From Pantoea latae (GTDB lineage Bacteria > Pseudomonadota > Gammaproteobacteria > Enterobacterales > Enterobacteriaceae), in the NCBI RefSeq assembly GCF_002077695.1, contig NZ_MWUE01000012.1, positions 1 to 64,000 of the forward strand: a stretch of DNA of 64,000 bases, given 5' to 3'. Shown here one piece after another: positions 1-9,342 of the stretch; position 1 is the first letter of the stretch; every line of letters begins with the position of its first letter. The notes under the pieces were generated by a model. It saw only the letters and a list, made by a program, of their open reading frames with translations, was not told where the DNA came from and searched no databases. The translations under genes and the position numbers were made by a program.

Positions 1-122
1 GATGGCCGTACCCGAACGGTCCGTCCGGCACGACGTTGCAGCCGAAGGCACCGCGAAGCGGCGCGAGGACGGCCCGGCAGCAGAGGAGGTGCAGTGGCCC
101 GCACCAGCATGCTCACACGCCT
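1..122. other. Atypical high-GC edge sequence, no assignable gene
   Basis: The first ~120 bases are visibly much richer in G+C than the flanking genes and contain no recognisable enterobacterial gene. The minus strand has an open stretch reading GCNVVPDGPFGYGH that looks protein-like, but it has neither start nor stop in view. It could be the edge of another gene, a foreign fragment or an assembly join. No function is claimed. Confidence 0.3.
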
Positions 123-160
123 ATAAGAAAAGGCCGCCATTTAGAGAAAATAGCGGCCTT
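123..160 (-). terminator. Rho-independent terminator of mntH
   Basis: Perfect 8-bp stem AAGGCCGC (130-137) with GCGGCCTT (153-160), followed on the minus strand by a T-rich run. It lies 40 bases beyond the mntH stop. Confidence 0.75.
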
Positions 161-199
161 ACCTGACCAGCATTACGAATGAACCGGGCGTTTTTCTGT

Positions 200-1438
200 T
201 TACAGGCCGAGCACTTCGCCGACCAGCAAATAGCCGTTCAGCGCCACCACCAGCACCACGATGGCGCGGCCGGCGTTCTGCATCAGGCGTGAATTGACCA
301 TCTCGCCCATGATGGCGCGGTTGCCGGTAAAAGAGAGCAGCGGCACCAGCGCCAGCGCAATACCGAAGCTGAGCAGTACCTGGCTCATCACCAGAATGCG
401 CGTCGGATCCCAGCCCGCCATAATCACGATAAACGAAGGCAGCATAGTCACCAGTCGGCGCACCCACAGCGGAATATGAAAGCGGATAAAGCCCTGCATC
501 ACCACCTGCCCGGCCAGCGTGCCCACCACGGTCGAGGAGAGACCCGCCGCCACCAGGCTGAGACCGAACACCGTCGCCGCCGCATGGCCGAGCAGCGGCG
601 TCAGCGTCAGGTAGGCCTGGTCGAGTTCGGCGATGCCGCTGTGGCCGCTAAAGTGAAACGCGGCGGCGGCGGTCGCCATCATCGCCAGATTAACAAAGCC
701 TGCGATGGTCATGGCGATCGCCACATCCAGCTTCGTTGAGGAGTAGCGCTGGCTTTTATTGCCGCTCTCGCCACCCTGAGTCAGCGCCGAATGGAGATAG
801 ATAACGTGCGGCATAATGGTCGCGCCCAGCACGCCCGCCGCCAGGAACACCGCATCCGACGTCGGCAACGAAGGCAGCGCCATGCCGGTCACCAGTTCGC
901 TGACTTTCGGCTGGGAAAAGAACAGCTCGACGATATAGGCCGCCGCGACAAACAGCAGCAGGCCGCCAATCACCAGCTCCAGCGGCTTCTGGCCGCGGCT
1001 CTGCAGCATCAGGATCAGAAAGGTTGCCACGCCGGTCAGCACCGCGCCCTGCAACAGCGAGATGCCGAGCAGCAGCTTAAAGCCGAGCGCCGCGCCGATA
1101 AACTCCGCCAGGTCAGTCGCCATGGCGATAATTTCCGCCTGCACCCAGTAGAACCAGACCGCCGGACGCGGAAAGCGATCGCGGATATGTTCCGCCAGGT
1201 TTTTACCGGTGGCGATGCCGAGCTTGGCGGACATCAGCTGAATGATCATCGCCATGATATTGGCCCAGACCACTACCCACAGCAGCTTATAGCCATAGGC
1301 GGCGCCCGCCTGGATATTGGTGGCGAAGTTGCCGGGATCGATATAGCCGATCGCGGCGATAAACGCCGGACCCAGCAGCGCGAGCTTGATTTTTCTGGCT
1401 CCGCGAGCGGCGCGCTCGGCGGTACGACTCTCAAACAT
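200..1438 (-). CDS. mntH: Nramp-type Mn(II)/divalent metal:proton symporter MntH
   Basis: Proton-coupled uptake of Mn(II), and less well Fe(II), across the inner membrane. The 412-residue protein has the family's usual length and about eleven hydrophobic helices. The Nramp signatures are visible: DPGNFAT in helix 1 and [11 protein letters not shown] in helix 6, which supply the metal ligands. It is divergent from nupC as in E. coli. A perfect inverted repeat about 105 bases upstream of the start resembles an MntR box, which predicts manganese repression. The assignment rests on signature motifs, length and synteny. Confidence 0.96.
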   Translation of the reverse strand: MFESRTAERAARGARKIKLALLGPAFIAAIGYIDPGNFATNIQAGAAYGYKLLWVVVWANIMAMIIQLMSAKLGIATGKNLAEHIRDRFPRPAVWFYWVQAEIIAMATDLAEFIGAALGFKLLLGISLLQGAVLTGVATFLILMLQSRGQKPLELVIGGLLLFVAAAYIVELFFSQPKVSELVTGMALPSLPTSDAVFLAAGVLGATIMPHVIYLHSALTQGGESGNKSQRYSSTKLDVAIAMTIAGFVNLAMMATAAAAFHFSGHSGIAELDQAYLTLTPLLGHAAATVFGLSLVAAGLSSTVVGTLAGQVVMQGFIRFHIPLWVRRLVTMLPSFIVIMAGWDPTRILVMSQVLLSFGIALALVPLLSFTGNRAIMGEMVNSRLMQNAGRAIVVLVVALNGYLLVGEVLGL

Positions 1439-1806
1439 AATTCTCTACCTGTCTGAACGCGTGTTAACCCTGCCAGATTATGGCCTGATCGCGGCAAGTG
1501 AAATGAGGTTATCGTTATCGCTGTAATAGATACTGCTATAAAGTATAGCCATTGCTATACATTGCGGTAAAGCGAGACTTGCTAAAAAATGTGCAATATC
1601 GCTTACCCTACACGGTGGACAGTTTATAGACAATAAATTTGTGGGTATTTGCTGTGAACGTTTTGTGAACAGGCTGTGACTGATGAGAGTTTTCTGAGAA
1701 AAGGGGTGATAGCGAATCCTTATAATGTGGATTTGATCTCGTTTTTAAGTAACGCGTTACATAGAATACGCAGCAAATTACAACCCTCCTCAAATCTGGA
1801 GCAAGC
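1439..1806. promoter_or_regulatory. mntH-nupC divergent promoter region
   Basis: This 368-base gap has no convincing gene. It holds the MntR-like repeat and, towards nupC, a perfect -10 hexamer TATAAT at 1721-1726 with no good -35. That architecture suits an activator-dependent promoter. Two TGTGA-like half-sites at about 1654-1679 could belong to CRP/CytR control as in E. coli nupC, but they do not form a consensus CRP palindrome. Confidence 0.5.
1543..1560 (-). promoter_or_regulatory. Probable MntR operator upstream of mntH
   Basis: GTATAGC-N4-GCTATAC is a perfect 7-bp inverted repeat with A/T-rich flanks, matching the general shape of enterobacterial MntR boxes (AACATAGC-type half-sites). 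It lies in the mntH-nupC gap on the mntH side. Binding is inferred from the sequence. Confidence 0.6.
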
Positions 1807-2997
1807 ATGTCCCATATTTTGCACTTCCTTTTAGCACTGGTGGTGGTAGGCGTGCTGGCGTTACTCGTCAGCCACGACCGTAAAAGTATTCGTATACGCT
1901 ACATTGTCCAGCTTCTGGTCATTGAAGTGCTGCTGGCGTGGTTCTTCCTGAATTCCGAGGCTGGGCTCGGGTTCGTTAAAGGCTTCGCCGGACTGTTCGA
2001 CCATCTTCTCAAGTATGCCGGCGAAGGCACCAACTTCGTGTTCGGCAATATGAACGACAAAGGCCTCGCCTTCTTCTTCCTTAACGTGCTCTGCCCGATC
2101 GTTTTTATCTCCGCTCTGATCGGCATCCTGCAGCACTTCCGCATTCTGCCATGGGTGATCCGCGGCATCGGCACCGTGCTGTCGAAAGTCAACGGCATGG
2201 GCAAGCTGGAATCCTTTAACGCCGTCAGCTCTCTGATTCTGGGACAGTCAGAAAACTTTATCGCCTATAAGGATATCCTCGGGAAAATGTCGCAGCGCCG
2301 CATGTACACCATGGCCGCAACCGCGATGTCCACCGTATCCATGTCGATCGTCGGCGCCTATATGACCATGCTGCAGCCGAAATATGTGGTCGCCGCGCTG
2401 GTGCTTAATATGTTCAGCACCTTTATTGTGCTGTCGCTGATTAACCCTTACCGCGTCGACAGCGAAGAAGATCTGCAGCTGCAGGATATTCACAAAGGCC
2501 AGAGCTTCTTTGAGATGCTGGGCGAATATATCCTTGCTGGTTTCCGCGTGGCGATTATTGTCGCGGCGATGCTGATCGGCTTTATCGCGCTGATTTCCGG
2601 CCTGAACGCCCTGTTCGATTTTATCTTCGGCATCAGCTTCCAGGGCGTGCTGGGCTACGTCTTCTATCCGTTCGCCTGGGTGATGGGCGTGCCGGCGCAC
2701 GAAGCGCTGCAGGTCGGCAGCATTATGGCCACCAAGCTGGTTTCCAACGAGTTCGTGGCGATGATGGATCTGCAAAAGCTGGCGGGCCAGCTGTCGCCAC
2801 ACTCAGAGGGCATCCTGTCGGTGTTCCTGGTCTCCTTCGCTAACTTCTCCTCTATCGGTATTGTGGCGGGCGCCATCAAGGGTCTGAACGAAGAGCAGGG
2901 CAACGTGGTGTCGCGCTTCGGCCTGAAGCTGCTCTACGGCTCAACGCTGGTCAGCGTGCTCTCCGCTGCGATTGCCGGGCTGGTACTGGCATTCTGA
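1807..2997 (+). CDS. nupC: Concentrative nucleoside:proton symporter NupC
   Basis: Inner-membrane uptake of nucleosides (pyrimidine nucleosides and adenosine in E. coli). The 396-residue protein belongs to the CNT family, close to the 400 residues of E. coli NupC. The conserved stretches [13 protein letters not shown] and [13 protein letters not shown] form the substrate site of the family. Many hydrophobic helices are present. The start is an ATG with a CTGGAGCA ribosome site just upstream. Divergent from mntH as in E. coli and followed by its own terminator. Confidence 0.96.
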   Translation: MSHILHFLLALVVVGVLALLVSHDRKSIRIRYIVQLLVIEVLLAWFFLNSEAGLGFVKGFAGLFDHLLKYAGEGTNFVFGNMNDKGLAFFFLNVLCPIVFISALIGILQHFRILPWVIRGIGTVLSKVNGMGKLESFNAVSSLILGQSENFIAYKDILGKMSQRRMYTMAATAMSTVSMSIVGAYMTMLQPKYVVAALVLNMFSTFIVLSLINPYRVDSEEDLQLQDIHKGQSFFEMLGEYILAGFRVAIIVAAMLIGFIALISGLNALFDFIFGISFQGVLGYVFYPFAWVMGVPAHEALQVGSIMATKLVSNEFVAMMDLQKLAGQLSPHSEGILSVFLVSFANFSSIGIVAGAIKGLNEEQGNVVSRFGLKLLYGSTLVSVLSAAIAGLVLAF

Positions 2998-3002
2998 TGA
3001 AA

Positions 3003-3032
3003 AAGGGCGAGACGAGTGCTCGCCCTTCTTCT
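3003..3032 (+). terminator. nupC terminator
   Basis: AAGGGCGA (3003-3010) pairs with TCGCCCTT (3020-3027), followed by a CTTCTT pyrimidine run, directly after the nupC stop. Confidence 0.7.
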
Positions 3033-3185
3033 TAATTATTCCTGCTTGTTATAACGCCTGCCACGCCCTCTCAGCCGCGCCGCGCCGCCCTTCCCCGTAT
3101 CCCGCAAATCCTTTGCACAATATCGAATTTCATCTCGCGCTCGCTGCCCCGTAGTTTTTTCATTACTTAACATCGGGAGAAGCGT

Positions 3186-4271
3186 ATGAGCATTCAATTC
3201 CTTGGCATGATCGGCCACCGCCTGGCCTCTGAAATCATTCCGGCCAGCGGGCCGCTGTTCGATAAAAACTACATTGCTGATTTCGCCCGCGCTCATGAAG
3301 CGGCAGGATTTGACCGCATTCTGGTGGGCTACTGGTCCGATCAACCCGACGGTTTTTTAGTCACGGCGCATGCCGCCGCCCATACCTCACGCATTAAATT
3401 TCTGCTGGCGCATCGCCCTGGCTTCGTCGCGCCGACGCTGGCCGCGCGCAAGCTGGCGACGCTCGATAACCTTACCGACGGGCGCCTGGCGGTGCATATC
3501 ATCAGCGGCGGCAGCGACAGCGAGCAGCGCCGCGATGGTGACTTCCTCAGCAAAGCGGAACGCTACGCCCGCACCGACGAATTTCTCAGCGTGCTGAATA
3601 ACAGCCTGACCGCCACTGAGGCGTACGACCATCAGGGCGACTTCTATCGTGCTGAACGGGCCTTCTCCGCCATTAAACCGCTGCAAAGCAAGCTGCCGGT
3701 CTACTTCGGCGGATCCTCGCCAGAGGCGATCGAAGTCGCCGCGCGCCACGCCGACGTCTTCGCGCTGTGGGGAGAACCGTTGCAGGGCGCGGCGGAAACC
3801 GTGCAAACCGTGCGCGCCGCCGCGGCGAAACGGGGCCGCGACATCAAATTCAACATCTCCTTCCGCCCGATTATCGGCAAAACCGAGAAAGAGGCCTGGG
3901 AGCGCGCAGAACATATCTATGAAACGGCGCAAAAGCAGCTGGCCGAGTCGGGCTACACCTTCGGCCTGCCCAAGCCGCAGAGCGTGGGCGCCCAGCGCCT
4001 GCTGGCGGCGGCCAACGAAAGCGACCGCCACGATAAAGTGCTGTGGACCGGCGTGGCGAAGCTGGTGAGCGGCGGCTACAACTCCACTGCGCTGGTCGGC
4101 ACCGCGGACCAGGTCTCTGACGCGCTGCTGGACTACTACCACCTCGGCATCGACAGCGTGCTGATCCGCGGCTTCGATCCGCTGAACGACGCCGTAGAGT
4201 ATGGCCGCGAACTGCTGCCGCTAACGCGTGAGAAAGTCGCGGCGCTGAGCCGCGGCAAAAGGAGCGCCTGA
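3186..4271 (+). CDS. FMNH2-dependent monooxygenase of the alkanesulfonate (SsuD) family
   Basis: Luciferase-like TIM-barrel oxygenase of 361 residues. SsuD relatives use FMNH2 and O2 to cleave the C-S bond of alkanesulfonates, giving aldehyde and sulfite. Shared landmarks are FLLAHRPGFVAPTLAARKLATLD, given here only in part as APTLAARKLATLD, then ERYARTDEF and the phosphate-binding YFGGSS. It is clearly not SsuD itself, since much of the N-terminus differs. It opens a tightly coupled operon, with its TGA overlapping the next ATG (TGATG). A good GGGAGAAG ribosome site precedes the ATG. No flavin reductase (SsuE type) lies in the window. The exact substrate is unknown. Confidence 0.85.
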   Translation: MSIQFLGMIGHRLASEIIPASGPLFDKNYIADFARAHEAAGFDRILVGYWSDQPDGFLVTAHAAAHTSRIKFLLAHRPGFVAPTLAARKLATLDNLTDGRLAVHIISGGSDSEQRRDGDFLSKAERYARTDEFLSVLNNSLTATEAYDHQGDFYRAERAFSAIKPLQSKLPVYFGGSSPEAIEVAARHADVFALWGEPLQGAAETVQTVRAAAAKRGRDIKFNISFRPIIGKTEKEAWERAEHIYETAQKQLAESGYTFGLPKPQSVGAQRLLAAANESDRHDKVLWTGVAKLVSGGYNSTALVGTADQVSDALLDYYHLGIDSVLIRGFDPLNDAVEYGRELLPLTREKVAALSRGKRSA

Positions 4272-5251
4272 TGCGCCTGGCCGCTCTGTTCGCCGGCGTC
4301 GCGCTGGCGCTCACGCTTAATTCCGCCTTTGCCGCCGAAAAAGTGACGCTGCGTCTCGGCGATGTCAAAGGGGATCGCTTCGCCTCGCTGAAAGCCTCTG
4401 GCGAGCTGGATAACCTGCCCTATGAGCTGAAGCTCACCGCATTCGACTCCGGCGCGCCGGTGCAGGAGGCGCTGAACGCGGGCGCGCTGGACCTCGGCTT
4501 TACCGGCGATCTGCCTTTTCTGTTCGTTTATGCCGCCGGCGCGCCGGTAAAAGCGGTCGGCGCGTGGCAGAACAATCCCGACAGCATCGCGCTGCTGACG
4601 CGTCCCGATGCCGGTATCCATCGCCTGCAGGATCTGAAAGGCAAGCAGATCGCCGTCAATCGCGGCGGCTGGGGACACTATCTCATCCTCGGCCTGCTGG
4701 AGCGCGCCGGGCTGAAGCCCGATGAGGTGACGCTGCGCTTTCTCGGCCCGGTGGACGGCCGCGCGGCGCTGACCTCCGGCGCGGTCTCTGCCTGGGCGCC
4801 GTGGGAACCCTATATCGCCACCTCAACCCAGGTTGACGGCACGGTGCGCGTGCCGCAGGGCGGCGGCAGCGGCATTATGTCCGGCTACTCCTATGCGCTG
4901 GCACGCAAAGAGGCGCTGGCCGATACGGAAAAACGCAAGGCGATCGCCGATCTGCTGACGCGACTGGCGAAGGCGCAGGTCTGGGCGGCGCAGCATCCAG
5001 AGCCGTTCGCACAGGCGCTGGGCAAGTCGCTCAATATGCCGACCGCCATTACGCGCAGCTGGATCGCCGACGCGCGCATTCGCCCGCTGGTGTTCGATCC
5101 CTCGCTTATCGCGACGCTGCAAAAATCCGCCGACTTCTTCCATCGCTATCAGGTGCTGCCCAAAGCGGTCGACGTCAGCGGCGCCTTTGACTTCAGCCTG
5201 GCGAGCGGCGCCAATCAGGTGGCGCAGCACTATAAGGAGAATAAATCGTGA
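4271..5251 (+). CDS. SsuA/TauA-like ABC transporter substrate-binding protein
   Basis: Periplasmic binding protein of 326 residues. It has a Sec signal peptide (hydrophobic core, cleavage likely after AFA at about residue 22) and a sulfonate/nitrate/taurine-type type-2 binding fold (FDSGAPVQEALNAGALDLGFTG, in part GAPVQEALNAGALDLG). The family delivers aliphatic sulfonates to SsuBC-type importers. No permease or ATPase gene lies next to it, so it must use a transporter encoded elsewhere or act differently. It overlaps the gene before by one base and the next by four. Confidence 0.85.
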   Translation: MRLAALFAGVALALTLNSAFAAEKVTLRLGDVKGDRFASLKASGELDNLPYELKLTAFDSGAPVQEALNAGALDLGFTGDLPFLFVYAAGAPVKAVGAWQNNPDSIALLTRPDAGIHRLQDLKGKQIAVNRGGWGHYLILGLLERAGLKPDEVTLRFLGPVDGRAALTSGAVSAWAPWEPYIATSTQVDGTVRVPQGGGSGIMSGYSYALARKEALADTEKRKAIADLLTRLAKAQVWAAQHPEPFAQALGKSLNMPTAITRSWIADARIRPLVFDPSLIATLQKSADFFHRYQVLPKAVDVSGAFDFSLASGANQVAQHYKENKS

Positions 5252-5838
5252 GCGAACGTCAACACCATCGCCTGCGCGATTTTGTCGCGCAGCTCGCCGC
5301 GCTGCTGGATCAGCAGCCGGATGAGGCCGTAATTCTGGAGCGCGGCAGCGAACTGCTGCGGCCGCTGTTGCAGCATGACGACTGGCTGGATGACGCGTTT
5401 GCCCAGCCGCACCCGCAGCACTATCAGCAGTATCTGCTGTATGCCGACGCGCAGCAGCGCTTCTCGGTGGTGAGCTTTGTCTGGGGTCCCGGCCAGCAAA
5501 CCCCGGTGCACGATCATCGTGTCTGGGGCTTGATCGGCATGCTGCGCGGCGCGGAAGTGTCGCAGGGCTTCAGGCTGGATAACGGTGGGCTGGTGGCGGA
5601 TGGCGCGCCGGTTCGCCTGGAACCAGGCCATATCGACGCGGTCTCGCCGCGCGTTGGCGATATTCATCGCGTCAGCAACGCCTTCGACGATCGCGTCTCC
5701 CTCAGCATTCACGTCTACGGCGCCAATATCGGCGCGGTGTCGCGCGCGGTCTATGGCGAAGACGGCAGCGAAAAACCTTTTATCTCCGGCTACAGCAGCC
5801 GCTACTTACCTAACATTTGGGATCTTTCACATGGCTAA
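5248..5838 (+). CDS. Cysteine dioxygenase-family (cupin) thiol dioxygenase
   Basis: Cupin protein of 196 residues. The family oxidises a thiol (cysteine or a mercapto acid) to a sulfinate with non-haem Fe(II) and O2. The three-histidine iron site is visible: H88 and H90 in VHDHRVWG and H140 in GDIHRVSN. The GTG start overlaps the upstream stop (GTGA), indicating translational coupling. Its place after a desulfonating oxygenase and before a rhodanese suggests work on an organosulfur intermediate. The substrate cannot be read from sequence. Confidence 0.85.
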   Translation: MSERQHHRLRDFVAQLAALLDQQPDEAVILERGSELLRPLLQHDDWLDDAFAQPHPQHYQQYLLYADAQQRFSVVSFVWGPGQQTPVHDHRVWGLIGMLRGAEVSQGFRLDNGGLVADGAPVRLEPGHIDAVSPRVGDIHRVSNAFDDRVSLSIHVYGANIGAVSRAVYGEDGSEKPFISGYSSRYLPNIWDLSHG

Positions 5839-7444
5839 ACATTTTCCTCTGCGCGACGCCGCAGAGATCCAGCAGGCGCTGCGCCAGCAGCAGGAAGTGG
5901 CGCTGGTCGACGTGCGCGATGAAGCGCGCTATGCGCAAGGGCATCCGCTATTCGCGGTCAATATTCCACTCTCTAAGCTGGAGCTGGAGTGGCTGGATCG
6001 CATTCCGCGCCGCGACACGCCAGTGACGCTGTACGACAACGGCGAGGGCCTGGCGCAGGCGGCGGCGGAACGCGCGGCCGCCTGGGGCTACAGCGATATC
6101 GCCCTGCTAAAGGACGATTTGGCGGGCTGGCGGGCAGCGGGCGGCGAGCTGTTTATCGATGTGAACTCGCCGAGCAAAGCGTTTGGCGAGCTGGTGGAGC
6201 ATCATAACCAGACGCCGTCGCTGGCGGCCGAGCAGGTCGACGCGCTGCTGCGCGATAAGGCGGACGTGGTGGTGCTCGACGCGCGCCGCTTTGATGAATA
6301 CCACACCATGTCGATTCCCGGCGGCATCAGCGTGCCGGGCGGCGAGCTGCTGCTGCGCGTGCGCGATATCGCGCCCTCGCCCGACACCACGGTGATCGTC
6401 AATTGCGCAGGCCGCACCCGCAGCATTATCGGCACCCAGTCGCTGGTCAACGCCGGCATCCGCAATCCGGTGTATGCGCTGCGCAACGGCACCATTGGCT
6501 GGACGCTGGCGGGCCTGTCGCTTGAGCAGCAGCAGAGCCGCCGCTATGGCGCCACCAGCGAGACCGCGCAGCGCCATGCCGTGGCGCAGGCGCGTCAGGT
6601 GGCGGATCGCGCCGGCGTGGCGCGCATCGACGCCGCGACGCTGGCGCGCTGGCAGCAGGAGGCGCGCACCACCTATCTGTTCGACGTGCGCGACGCCGAG
6701 GAGTATGCCGCTGGCCATCTGCCGGGCAGCCGTCACGTGCCGGGCGGCCAGCTGGTGCAGGAGACCGACCACTACGCCAGCGTGCGCGGCGCGCGTATCG
6801 TGCTGGTGGATAACGACGGCGTGCGCGCCAGCATGACCGCCTCCTGGCTGGCGCAGATGGGCTGGGATGTCGCGGTGCTTGACAGCCTGCAGCCGCGCGA
6901 CTTTAGCGCGACAGGCGGCTGGTCGGCGCAGGTGCCCGCCGCGCCGCGCGCCGAGACGGTTTCGCCGCAGCAGCTAAGCGACTGGCTAAAACAGGGCGAT
7001 ACTCAGGTGCTGGACTTCACCACGCGCGCCAACCACGTCGCCAGCCATATTCCCGGCGCCGCCTGGCTGCTGCGCTCGACGCTGCAGCAGCAGGGACTGG
7101 CCGCGCTGCCCGCAGCGGAACGCTATGTGCTGACCTGCGGCAGCAGCCTGCTGGCGGGCTATGCGGTTGAACAGGTTGCGGCGCTGACCAGCAAGCCGGT
7201 TTATCTGCTGGCGGGCGGCAACAGCGCCTGGCGCAACGCCGGACTGCCGACGCAAGCCGGCGATGAGCAGCTGCTGTCGCCCGCTATCGATCGCTATCGC
7301 CGCCCGTATGAAGGCACCGATATCGATGCGGCGACGATGCAGGCCTATCTTGACTGGGAGTTTGGTCTGGTGGCGCAGCTGGATCGCGACGGCACGCACG
7401 GCTTTCGCGTGCTGCAGCCGGAGAAGCAAAGCGCAACGGCATAA
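5831..7444 (+). CDS. Four-domain rhodanese-like sulfurtransferase
   Basis: Protein of 537 residues made of four rhodanese repeats (about 1-108, 125-235, 262-360 and 375-480). Catalytic Cys is present in repeat 2 (C192 in NCAGRTRS) and repeat 4 (C436 in TCGSS). Repeats 1 and 3 carry Asp at the same place (D69 in LYDNGEG, D327 in LVDNDG), so the pattern is inactive-active-inactive-active. The ATG at 5831 overlaps the dioxygenase stop by eight bases, and the reading frame is open further upstream only because of that overlap. It probably moves sulfane sulfur made by the operon. The acceptor is unknown. Confidence 0.85.
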   Translation: MAKHFPLRDAAEIQQALRQQQEVALVDVRDEARYAQGHPLFAVNIPLSKLELEWLDRIPRRDTPVTLYDNGEGLAQAAAERAAAWGYSDIALLKDDLAGWRAAGGELFIDVNSPSKAFGELVEHHNQTPSLAAEQVDALLRDKADVVVLDARRFDEYHTMSIPGGISVPGGELLLRVRDIAPSPDTTVIVNCAGRTRSIIGTQSLVNAGIRNPVYALRNGTIGWTLAGLSLEQQQSRRYGATSETAQRHAVAQARQVADRAGVARIDAATLARWQQEARTTYLFDVRDAEEYAAGHLPGSRHVPGGQLVQETDHYASVRGARIVLVDNDGVRASMTASWLAQMGWDVAVLDSLQPRDFSATGGWSAQVPAAPRAETVSPQQLSDWLKQGDTQVLDFTTRANHVASHIPGAAWLLRSTLQQQGLAALPAAERYVLTCGSSLLAGYAVEQVAALTSKPVYLLAGGNSAWRNAGLPTQAGDEQLLSPAIDRYRRPYEGTDIDAATMQAYLDWEFGLVAQLDRDGTHGFRVLQPEKQSATA

Positions 7445-7535
7445 ACGTGCGAAAAAGGGGCGGCAGCGATGTCGCTCTTTTTTTGCGGCAGAACCAGGAT
7501 TTTGAAAGGTGCCTGAGAAGTCAGGACTTAGAGAA

Positions 7536-7611
<76 letters not shown>

Positions 7612-7656
7612 ACATCTGGAATCGTTTTTTCAGTGCCAAATCGTTGGGATGCGATT

Positions 7657-7732
7657 TGGTGGAGCTAAGCGGGATCGAACCGCTGACCTCCTGCATGCCA
7701 TGCAGGCGCTCTCCCAGCTGAGCTATAGCCCC
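7657..7732 (-). tRNA. tRNA-Ala (GGC)
   Basis: A second 76-nt alanine tRNA, co-oriented and 45 bases upstream in transcription order. The sequence is very close to E. coli alaX/alaW. Anticodon GGC, G3-U70 present, CCA encoded. Confidence 0.97.
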
Positions 7733-8088
7733 GAACCGAAAAAACCGTCGGATGTTCTCGACGGACGGCATAATATGAAACCCCTTTCGGAGTGTCAACG
7801 TCAAATACTCAAAAGGCGGTTCGATCGCTGAAAAAGGCGGCAACTCGCGGAGTGCGCTGTTTTTAAGCCGCTTTTATCGCCAGCAACGCGCGCCGCCGAC
7901 GCGTGCCTGGGTTATTCGCGTGCGCCGGCTTCTTTAAGGTTAAATTACGGTTACATAGCCTTTAGGATTTTTCTTGTTTTCCGTTAAAAGCCGTGTAAAA
8001 CTTAGCCGGCTAACTAACGTGGACATCGCTGCCCACGCCTTTTTACAACACCATCCCTGTCACAACTATCAATAATATTCGAGATACT
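7733..8088. other. Intergenic region between the tRNA-Ala operon and the FNT gene
   Basis: This 356-base gap has no gene. The left part holds the tRNA-Ala promoter. The right part is the leader of the formate/nitrite-type transporter gene and has no obvious RNA motif. I see no confident promoter there. Confidence 0.5.
7770..7798 (-). promoter_or_regulatory. Sigma-70 promoter of the tRNA-Ala pair
   Basis: On the minus strand TTGACA and TATTAT are separated by exactly 17 bases, followed by a G/C-rich discriminator (GCCGTCCG) typical of stringently controlled stable-RNA promoters. It lies 38 bases upstream of the first tRNA. Confidence 0.85.
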
Positions 8089-8877
8089 ATGTCGCTGCAT
8101 TCACCTAAAGAGATCGCCCAACTGGCGATTCAGGCTGGCGTCACTAAAAGCCGCGCCTCCATTCCCACTTTATTAATTCTTGGCTTTATGGCGGGCGCCT
8201 TTATCGCCACCGGCTTCCTGCTTGACCTGCACGTTATCAACTCGCTGCCGGCGGACTGGGGCTCGTTTGGCGGCCTGCTGGGCGCGGCGGTTTTCCCGGT
8301 CGGTTTGATCCTGACCGTGCTGGCGGGCGGCGAACTGCTGACCGGCAACATGATGACCATGCCGGTCGCCTGGTTCGCGCGTCGCATCAGCGGCTTTGCC
8401 GTGCTGCGCAACTGGTTCTGGGTCACTATCGCCAACTTTATCGGCAGCCTGGCTATCGCCTGGTTCTTCGGCCATATGCTCGGCATGACGGAAGGCGACT
8501 ACCTGAAGAAGACCGTCGCTATCGCCAGCGCCAAAGTGCACGCGGACTTCCTGCACGCCTTTATCTCCGGCATCGGCTGCAACTGGCTGGTCTGCCTGGC
8601 GGTGTGGCTGGCGTTCGCCAGTAAAGATGTGGTGGGTAAAATCTTCGGTATGTGGTTCCCGGTCATGGCCTTCGTGGCGATCGGCTTCCAGCACGTCGTC
8701 GCCAATATGTTTATCGTGCCAGCGGCCATTTTTGCCGGTCAGCTGAGCTGGGCAGAGTATCTGCCGAATTTCGTCGCCGTGTTCCTGGGCAACGGCGTCG
8801 GCGGCGCGGTCTTTGTTGGCCTCGCCTACTTCCTCGCCTTCCGCCCTTCTGCCGAAGCCGTCGGCACCGCGCAGTAA
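8089..8877 (+). CDS. Formate/nitrite transporter (FNT) family channel
   Basis: Inner-membrane pentameric channel family (FocA/NirC/YfdC) for small monovalent anions. It has 262 residues with six hydrophobic helices. LTGNMMTMP and GNGVGGAVFVG are FNT-type broken-helix signatures. It lacks the long N-terminus of FocA and sits alone, away from pfl, nir or fdh genes, so the substrate is open. E. coli has no FNT gene at this point, so it is an insertion between alaXW and yfeC. Confidence 0.85.
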   Translation: MSLHSPKEIAQLAIQAGVTKSRASIPTLLILGFMAGAFIATGFLLDLHVINSLPADWGSFGGLLGAAVFPVGLILTVLAGGELLTGNMMTMPVAWFARRISGFAVLRNWFWVTIANFIGSLAIAWFFGHMLGMTEGDYLKKTVAIASAKVHADFLHAFISGIGCNWLVCLAVWLAFASKDVVGKIFGMWFPVMAFVAIGFQHVVANMFIVPAAIFAGQLSWAEYLPNFVAVFLGNGVGGAVFVGLAYFLAFRPSAEAVGTAQ

Positions 8878-8986
8878 TTTTTTTGCCTTTTGTCGCGAGG
8901 CAAAAGGCAAATTCCCTCTGTGTTACTTTATCGCGTAACGATTTGCTGTAATATGTAGAACTAATGTATTAAACAGGGACAGCATC

Positions 8987-9340
8987 GTGAAAAAGGAATG
9001 GTTAACCCCCGAAGAACTCGCGAATGAAACGGGTTATAGTCGCCAGACGGTGAACAAATGGATCAAACGAGAGAACTGGACCACGACGCCGAAGCCCGGC
9101 GTACAAGGCGGTAAAGCGAGATTGATTCATATTGACGAGCGCGTGAAAAGCTTTATTCAGTCCATGCGCAACCTGAACGAACCCAACGCCTCGTATACTT
9201 CGCAACAGCATTCTTTACCTGCGTTACTATTAAGTTCTGTACAGCAAATGACGCAGAACGAGCAGGATCTGCTGGCGGCGATGATTTTGCGCGAAGGAAT
9301 TAAAGGCGTGCTGCAACGGCTGGGGATCAGCGAAGAATAA
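8987..9340 (+). CDS. yfeC: YfeC-like putative DNA-binding regulator
   Basis: Protein of 117 residues with an N-terminal winged-helix/MerR-like DNA-binding fold (LTPEELANETGYSRQTVNKWI). The C-terminus is short and poorly conserved. It matches E. coli YfeC in length and position next to gltX. Target genes are not known. It ends at a bidirectional terminator shared with the convergent gltX. Confidence 0.85.
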   Translation: MKKEWLTPEELANETGYSRQTVNKWIKRENWTTTPKPGVQGGKARLIHIDERVKSFIQSMRNLNEPNASYTSQQHSLPALLLSSVQQMTQNEQDLLAAMILREGIKGVLQRLGISEE

Positions 9341-9342
9341 AG

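Noticed and set aside
5585-5830. Earlier start for the rhodanese protein
   Set aside because: The upstream part is a shifted frame inside the dioxygenase gene. The conserved MAKHFPLRDA start at 5831 has the expected stop-start overlap.
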